NCBI GenBank assembly: GCA_036172665.1
Contig: CM069871.1
Span: 62,680,713-62,744,712 of the forward strand
Origin: Prosopocoilus inquinatus
Lineage: Eukaryota > Arthropoda > Insecta > Coleoptera > Lucanidae
Reading direction: 5' to 3'
Length of the DNA stretch: 64,000 bases
Part shown: positions 57,660-64,000 of the stretch, in pieces
Layout of the letters: each line of letters starts with the position of its first letter
Position numbering within the stretch: the first letter of the stretch is position 1
Made by a program: the position numbers and the translations under genes
Notes under the pieces: generated by a model
The model's database searches: none
What the model was told of the DNA's origin: nothing
Seen by the model: only the letters and a program-made list of their open reading frames with translations

Positions 57660-58776
57660 AGCTGCATAATACAGATGCAGTTTCGCTCTTCACACTCGAT
57701 AGGAAAAGAAGTTTTCGCTTTGGAAAAATTGCTGTTTGTGGGGGAATTAAACGTTTCCCTCTCAGGAGAATGACGTTCTCCACTGGTCATCCAGCGGAGA
57801 AAACAGCATCGTTCCATCTCTCTCCGTCTCTGAGTAATCGCGATTTTTCTGAAAAAAATTGGCGGAGGCGCCGGGTATGAAATTAAACAAGCAATATCTC
57901 CGGAACGGTTGGAGTTAGGAAGATGCGGTTTTCACTGCTGCGTAGCATTCGGCCAGCTGCATAATACAGATGCAGTTTCGACCTTCACACTCGATTGGAA
58001 AAGAAGTTTTCGCTTTGGAAAAATTGCTGTTTGTGGGGGAATTAAACGTTTCCCTCTCAGGGGAATGACGTTCTCCACTGGTCATCCAACGGAGGAAACA
58101 GCATCGTTCCATCTCTCTCCGTCTCTGAGTAATAGCGATTTTTCTGAAAGAAATTGGCGGAGGCGCCGGGTATGAATTTAAACAAGCATTATCTCCGAAA
58201 CGGTTGGAGTTAGGAAGACGCGGTTTTCACTCCTGCGTAGCATTCGGCCAGCTGCATAATACAGATGCAGTTTCGACCTTCACACTCGATTGGAAAAGAA
58301 GTTTTCGCTTTGGAAAAATTGCTGTTTGTGGGGGAATTAAACGTTTCCCTCTCAGGGGAATGACGTTCTCCACTGGTCATCCAACGGAGAAAACAGCATC
58401 GTTCCATCTCTCTCCGTCTCTGAGTAATCGCGATTTTTCTGAAAAAAATTGGCGGAGGCGCCGGGTATGAAATTAAACAAGCAATATCTCCGGAACGGTT
58501 GGAGTTAGGAAGACGCGGTTTTCACTGCTGCGTAGCATTCGGCTAGCTGCATAATACAGATGCAGTTTCGACCTTCACACTCGATTGGAAAAGAAGTTTT
58601 CGCTTTGGAAAAATTGCTGTTTGTGGGGGAATTAGACGTTTCCCTCTCAGGGGAATGACGTTCTCCACTGGTCATCCAACGGAGAAAACAGCATCGTTCT
58701 ATCTCTCTCTGTCTATGAATAATCGCGATTTTACTGAAAGAAATTGGCGGAGGCGCCGGGTATGAATTTAAACAAG
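57660..58776 (+). repeat. Monomer block 18 (tail plus monomers 57909, 58204, 58499)
   Basis: The monomer at 58204 has CTCCGAAACGG and CACTCCTGCG. The last has CGGCTAGCTG and AATTAGACG and then the insert-preceding marker. Confidence 0.92.
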
Positions 58777-59060
58777 ATATTGCTTGTTTAAATTTTTGCA
58801 CGAACACTCGCATGAGCACTCGCACGAACATTCGCACGAGCACTCGCACGAGCACTCTTACGAGCATTCGCACGAGAACTCGCACGAGCACTCACACGAA
58901 CATTCGCACGAGCACTTGCACGAACATTCTCACGAGCACTTGCACGAACACCCGCGCGAGCACTCGCACGAGCACTCGCATGAGCACTCGCACGAGCAAT
59001 CGCATGAACATTCGCACGAGCACTCGCACGAGCACGAGCACTGGCACAAACATTCGCACG
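58777..59060 (+). repeat. Composite insert 19 (516-bp class, CCCGCGCGAG variant)
   Basis: 284-bp insert of the common right-half type. Confidence 0.92.
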
Positions 59061-61945
59061 AGCTGCATAATACAGATGCAGTTTCGCTCTTCACACTCGA
59101 TAGGAAAAGAAGTTTTCGCTTTGGAAAAATTGCTGTTTGTGGGGGAATTAAACGTTTCCCTCTCAGGAGAATGACGTTCTCCACTGGTCATCCAGCGGAG
59201 AAAACAGCATCGTTCCATCTCTCTCCGTCTCTGAGTAATCGCGATTTTTCTGAAAAAAATTGGCGGAGGCGCCGGGTATGAAATTAAACAAGCAATATCT
59301 CCGGAACGGTTGGAGTTAGGAAGATGCGGTTTTCACTGCTGCGTAGCATTCGGCCAGCTGCATAATACAGATGCAGTTTCGACCTTCACACTCGATTGGA
59401 AAAGAAGTTTTCGCTTTGGAAAAATTGCTGTTTGTGGGGGAATTAAACGTTTCCCTCTCAGGGGAATGACGTTCTCCACTGGTCATCCAACGGAGGAAAC
59501 AGCATCGTTCCATCTCTCTCCGTCTCTGAGTAATAGCGATTTTTCTGAAAGAAATTGGCGGAGGCGCCGGGTATGAATTTAAACAAGCATTATCTCCGGA
59601 ACGGTTGGAGTTAGGAAGACGCGGTTTTCACTGCTGCGTAGCATTCGGCCAGCTGCATAATACAGATGCAGTTTCGACCTTCACACTCGATTGGAAAAGA
59701 AGTTTTCGCTTTGGAAAAATTGCTGTTTGTGGGGGAATTAAACGTTTCCCTCTCAGGGGAATGACGTTCTCCACTGGTCATCCAACGGAGAAAACAGCAT
59801 CGTTCCATCTCTCTCCGTCTCTGAGTAATCGCGATTTTTCTGAAAAAAATTGGCGGAGGCGCCGGGTATGAAATTAAATAAGCAATATCTCCGGAACGGT
59901 TGGAGTTAGGAAGATGCGGTTTTCACTGCTGCGTAGCATTCGGCCAGCTGCATAATACAGATGCAGTTTCGACCTTCACACTCGATTGGAAAAGAAGTTT
60001 TCGCTTTGGAAAATTGCTGTTTGTGGGGGAATTAAACGTTTCCCTCTCAGGGGAATGACGTTCTCCACTGGTCATCCAACGGAGGAAACAGCATCGTTCC
60101 ATCTCTCTCCGTCTCTGAGTAATCGCGATTTTTCTGAAAGAAATTGGCGGAGGCGCCGGGTATGAATTTAAACAAGCATTATCTCCGGAACGGTTGGAGT
60201 TAGGAAGATGCGGTTTTCACTGCTGCGTAGCATTCGGCCAGCTGCATAATACAGATGCAGTTTCGACCTTCACACTCGATTGGAAAAGAAGTTTTCGCTT
60301 TGGAAAAATTGCTGTTTGTGGGGGAATTAAACGTTTCCCTCTCAGGGGAATGACGTTCTCCACTGGTCATCCAACGGAGAAAACAGCATCGTTCCATCTC
60401 TCTCCGTCTCTGAGTAATAGCGATTTTTCTGAAAGAAATTGGCGGAGGCGCCGGGTATGAAATTAAACAAGCAATATCTCCGGAACGGTTGGAGTTAGGA
60501 AGATGCGGTTTTCACTGCTGCGTAGCATTCGGCCAGCTGCATAATACAGATGCAGTTTCGACCTTCACACTCGATTGGAAAAGAAGTTTTCGCTTTGGAA
60601 AAATTGCTGTTTGTGGGGGAATTAAACGTTTCCCTCTCAGGGAATGACGTTCTCCACTGGTCATCCAACGGAGAAAACAGCATCGTTCCATCTCTCTCCG
60701 TCTCTGAGTAATAGCGATTTTTCTGAAAGAAATTGGCGGAGGCGAAGGGTATGAATTTAAACAAGCATTATCTCCGGAACGGTTGGAGTTAGGAAGACGC
60801 GGTTTTCACTGCTGCGTAGCATTCGGCCAGCTGCATAATACAGATGCAGTTTCGACCTTCACACTCGATTGGAAAAGAAGTTTTCGCTTTGGAAAAATTG
60901 CTGTTTGTGGGGGAATTAAACGTTTCCCTCTCAGGGGAATGACGTTCTCCACTGGTCATCCAACGGAGAAAACAGCATCGTTCCATCTCTCTCCGTCTCT
61001 GAGTAATCGCGATTTTTCTGAAAAAAATTGGCGGAGGCGCCGGGTATGAAATTAAACAAGCAATATCTCCGGAACGGTTGGAGTTAGGAAGATGCGGTTT
61101 TCACTGCTGCGTAGCATTCGGCCAGCTGCATGATACGGATGCAGTTTCGACCTTCACACTCGATTGGAAAAGAAGTTTTCGCTTTGGAAAAATTGCTGTT
61201 TGTGGGGGAATTAAACGTTTCCCTCTCAGGGGAATGACGTTCTCCACTGGTCATCCAACGGAGGAAACAGCATCGTTCCATCTCTCTCCGTCTCTGAGTA
61301 ATCGCGATTTTTCTGAAAGAAATTGGCGGAGGCGCCGGGTATGAATTTAAACAAGCATTATCTCCGGAACGGTTGGAGTTAGGAAGATGCGGTTTTCACT
61401 GCTGCGTAGCATTCGGCCAGCTGCATAATACAGATGCAGTTTCGACCTTCACACTCGATTGGAAAAGAAGTTTTCGCTTTGGAAAAATTGCTGTTTGTGG
61501 GGGAATTAAACGTTTCCCTCTCAGGGGAATGACGTTCTCCACTGGTCATCCAACGGAGGAAACAGCATCGTTCTATCTCTCTCCGTCTATGAGTAATAGC
61601 GATTTTTCTGAAAGAAATTGGCGGAGGCGCCGGGTATGAATTTAAACAAGCATTATCTCCGGAACGGTTGGAGTTAGGAAGACGCGGTTTTCACTGCTGC
61701 GTAGCATTCGGCCAGCTGCATAATACAGATGCAGTTTCGACCTTCACACTCGATAGGAAAAGAAGTTTTCGCTTTGGATAAATTGCTGTTTGTGGGGGAA
61801 TTAAACGTTTCCCTCTCAGGAGAATGACGTTCTCCACTGGTCATCCAACGGAGAAAACAGCATCGTTCTATCTCTCTCTGTCTATGAATAATCGCGATTT
61901 TACTGAAAGAAATTGGCGGAGGCGCCGGGTATGAATTTAAACAAG
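59061..61945 (+). repeat. Monomer block 19 (tail plus nine monomers, 59310-61668)
   Basis: Two 294-bp monomers: one at 59900 (GGAAAATTGC, one A lost) and the next but one (CTCAGGGAATG at 60636). The latter ends GGCGAAGGG, like the unit at 27552, 32,937 bp away. A GCATGATACGG variant lies at about 61128. Confidence 0.92.
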
Positions 61946-62229
61946 ATATTGCTTGTTTAAATTTTTGCACGAACACTCGCATGAGCACTCGCACGAACAT
62001 TCGCACGAGCACTCGCACGAGCACTCTTACGAGCATTCGCACGAGAACTCGCACGAGCACTCACACGAACATTCGCACGAGCACTTGCACGAACATTCTC
62101 ACGAGCACTTGCACGAACACCCGCGCGAGCACTCGCACGAGCACTCGCATGAGCACTCGCACGAGCAATCGCATGAACATTCGCACGAGCACTCGCACGA
62201 GCACGAGCACTGGCACAAACATTCGCACG
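61946..62229 (+). repeat. Composite insert 20 (516-bp class, CCCGCGCGAG variant)
   Basis: 284-bp insert of the common right-half type, preceded by a GGATAAATTG monomer as at 37729. Confidence 0.92.
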
Positions 62230-62979
62230 AGCTGCATAATACAGATGCAGTTTCGCTCTTCACACTCGATAGGAAAAGAAGTTTTCGCTTTGGAAAAATT
62301 GCTGTTTGTGGGGGAATTAAACGTTTCCCTCTCAGGAGAATGACGTTCTCCACTGGTCATCCAGCGGAGAAAACAGCATCGTTCCATCTCTCTCCGTCTC
62401 TGAGTAATCGCGATTTTTCTGAAAAAAATTGGCGGAGGCGCCGGGTATGAAATTAAACAAGCAATATCTCCGGAACGGTTGGAGTTAGGAAGATGCGGTT
62501 TTCACTGCTGCGTAGCATTCGGCCAGCTGCATAATACAGATGCAGTTTCGACCTTCACACTCGATTGGAAAAGAAGTTTTCGCTTTGGAAAAATTGCTGT
62601 TTGTGGGGGAATTAAACGTTTCCCTCTCAGGGGAATGACGTTCTCCACTGGTCATCCAACGGAGGAAACAGCATCGTTCCATCTCTCTCCGTCTCTGAGT
62701 AATCGCGATTTTTCTGAAAAAAATTGGCGGAGGCGCCGGGTATGAATTTAAACAAGCATTATCTCCGGAACGGTTGGAGTTAGGAAGATGCGGTTTTCAC
62801 TGCTGCGTAGCATTCGGCCAGCTGCATAATACAGATGCAGTTTCGACCTTCAGGGGAATGACGTTCTCCACTGGTCATCCAACGGAGAAAACAGCATCGT
62901 TCTATCTCTCTCTGTCTATGAATAATCGCGATTTTACTGAAAGAAATTGGCGGAGGCGCCGGGTATGAATTTAAACAAG
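62230..62979 (+). repeat. Monomer block 20 (tail, monomer 62479 and 223-bp unit 62774)
   Basis: Third copy of the 72-bp deletion monomer, again directly in front of a composite insert. Confidence 0.92.
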
Positions 62980-63263
62980 ATATTGCTTGTTTAAATTTTT
63001 GCACGAACACTCGCATGGGCACTCGCACGAACATTCGCACGAGCACTCGCACGAGCACTCTTACGAGCATTCGCACGAGAACTCGCACGAGCACTCACAC
63101 GAACATTCGCACGAGCACTTGCACGAACATTCTCACGAGCACTTGCACGAACACCCGCGCGAGCACTCGCACGAGCACTCGCATGAGCACTCGCACGAGC
63201 AATCGCATGAACATTCGCACGAGCACTCGCACGAGCACGAGCACTGGCACAAACATTCGCACG
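62980..63263 (+). repeat. Composite insert 21 (516-bp class)
   Basis: 284-bp insert with a private CATGGGCACTCG near its start; otherwise the CCCGCGCGAG type. Confidence 0.92.
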
Positions 63264-64000
63264 AGCTGCATAATACAGATGCAGTTTCGCTCTTCACACT
63301 CGATAGGAAAAGAAGTTTTCGCTTTGGAAAAATTGCTGTTTGTGGGGGAATTAAACGTTTCCCTCTCAGGAGAATGACGTTCTCCACTGGTCATCCAGCG
63401 GAGAAAACAGCATCGTTCCATCTCTCTCCGTCTCTGAGTAATCGCGATTTTTCTGAAAGAAATTGGCGGAGGCGCCGGGTATGAATTTAAACAAGCATTA
63501 TCTCCGGAACGGTTGGAGTTAGGAAGATGCGGTTTTCACTGCTGCGTAGCATTCGGCCAGCTGCATAATACAGATGCAGTTTCGACCTTCACACTCGATT
63601 GGAAAAGAAGTTTTCGCTTTGGAAAAATTGCTGTTTGTGGGGGAATTAAGCGTTTCCCTCTCAGGGGAATGACGTTCTCCACTGGTCATCCAACGGAGAA
63701 AACAGCATCGTTCCATCTCTCTCCGTCTCTGAGTAATAGCGATTTTTCTGAAAGAAATTGGCGGAGGCGCCGGGTATGAATTTAAACAAGCATTATCTCC
63801 GGAACGGTTGGAGTTAGGAAGACGCGGTTTTCACTGCTACGTAGCATTCGGCCAGCTGCATAATACAGATGCAGTTTCGACCTTCACACTCGATTGGAAA
63901 AGAAGTTTTCGCTTTGGAAAAATTGCTGTTTGTGGGGGAATTAAACGTTTCCCTCTCAGGGGAATGACGTTCTCCACTGGTCATCCAACGGAGGAAACAG
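63264..64000 (+). repeat. Monomer block 21 (tail, 63513 and partial 63808), cut by window end
   Basis: One full and one partial monomer. The array continues beyond the window, so its true length is unknown. Confidence 0.92.

Larger units (their letters stand above)
5669..64000 (+). repeat. Satellite array: 295-bp monomers with 21 composite units
   Basis: A single head-to-tail array runs from the AAT triplets to the end of the window and is not closed on the right. Counting from TTGGAGTT, about 163 simple monomers start every 295 bases (rarely 294 or 296; three are 223). Landmarks per monomer, numbered from TTGGAGTT: the dyad CTGCAT-N7-ATGCAG at 49-54 and 62-67, AATCGCGATT near 223-232 (AATAGCGATT in a common subtype), GGCGCC near 254-259, then GAATTTAAACAAG or GAAATTAAACAAG, and CTCCGG...TTGGAG at the unit boundary, able to pair with two G-U pairs. 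The array is visibly GC-richer than its flanks. Neighbouring monomers typically differ at only a few sites. Nothing in it looks like a gene: 295 is not divisible by three and the open frames lack proper starts. Confidence 0.97.

Noticed and set aside
7002..63484. His-Glu-His-Ser repeat proteins of 114-165 residues in the composite units
   Set aside because: They are the translation of a 12-bp minisatellite, start at TTG and are equally open in other frames (Arg-Thr-Ser-Thr, Cys-Glu-Cys-Ser). A metal-binding protein is not supported.
5832..63779. Open frame of 88 codons in most monomers (plus strand, ending in Arg-Arg-Arg-Arg-Val) and a 65-codon frame on the minus strand
   Set aside because: The plus frame begins with TTG, not ATG. 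The unit length of 295 breaks the frame from copy to copy, and there is no splice or promoter signal. Repetition of one chance-open frame explains all copies.
5351..64000. CRISPR array
   Set aside because: Units are 12 bp or 295 bp in direct tandem with no unique spacers, and the context is eukaryotic.
5669..64000. rDNA intergenic spacer subrepeats
   Set aside because: No rRNA gene sequence is in the window and the array is far longer than usual spacers.

Overview
The window looks like nuclear DNA of an animal, most probably an insect or other arthropod. The left 5.3 kb is AT-rich and carries small two-exon genes with canonical GT..AG introns of 116-287 bp, TATA boxes and AATAAA signals, plus two MITE-like elements and a decayed Penelope-like retroelement. 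No bacterial operon structure, rRNA or tRNA was seen.

Layout. (1) 1-3,700: three small genes, all on the minus strand and head to tail (184-782, 1923-2371, 3096-3663). I rebuilt each from a signal-peptide exon and a hydrophobic second exon. All share a phase-1 intron one base after an Asp codon and a Tyr-x(3)-Asp motif at the end of exon 1. They look like divergent tandem duplicates encoding secreted or membrane-active proteins of 103-110 residues; I do not recognise the family. Two palindromic MITE-like elements (1165-1320 and 2484-2730) lie between them. (2) 3,700-4,240: no gene; a short hairpin and an NRF-1-like palindrome. (3) About 4,240-5,323: a frameshifted 3' part of a Penelope-like element, with the reverse-transcriptase YVDD motif and a GIY-YIG endonuclease domain. 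(4) 5,351-5,672: a stack of four short-period repeats that changes stepwise from a 12-bp GCACGA/GCACTC repeat to GGTAAC, AACAGG and then AAC/AAT. (5) About 5,669 to the right edge (64,000): one uninterrupted head-to-tail satellite array of more than 58 kb.

The satellite has a 295-bp basic monomer (about 163 copies by position count). It also has 21 composite units in which 63 bp of the monomer are replaced by 164-284 bp. The replacement is a 20-bp inverted copy of monomer sequence followed by the same GCACGA/GCACTC minisatellite that stands at the left edge of the array. Composite units are 396, 420, 480, 509 or 516 bp and are spread unevenly. Shared rare variants show nested higher-order structure: alternating dimers, a deletion monomer always linked to a composite unit, and multi-kilobase copies at offsets of 3,651, 4,757, 9,587, 10,176, 11,356 and 32,937 bp.

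The many open frames inside the array are by-products of repetition. They start at TTG or inside the minisatellite, and 295 is not a multiple of three. I do not call them genes. The most unusual items are the fold-back/minisatellite composite unit, the stacked repeat edge next to the Penelope relic, and the small-protein gene cluster.
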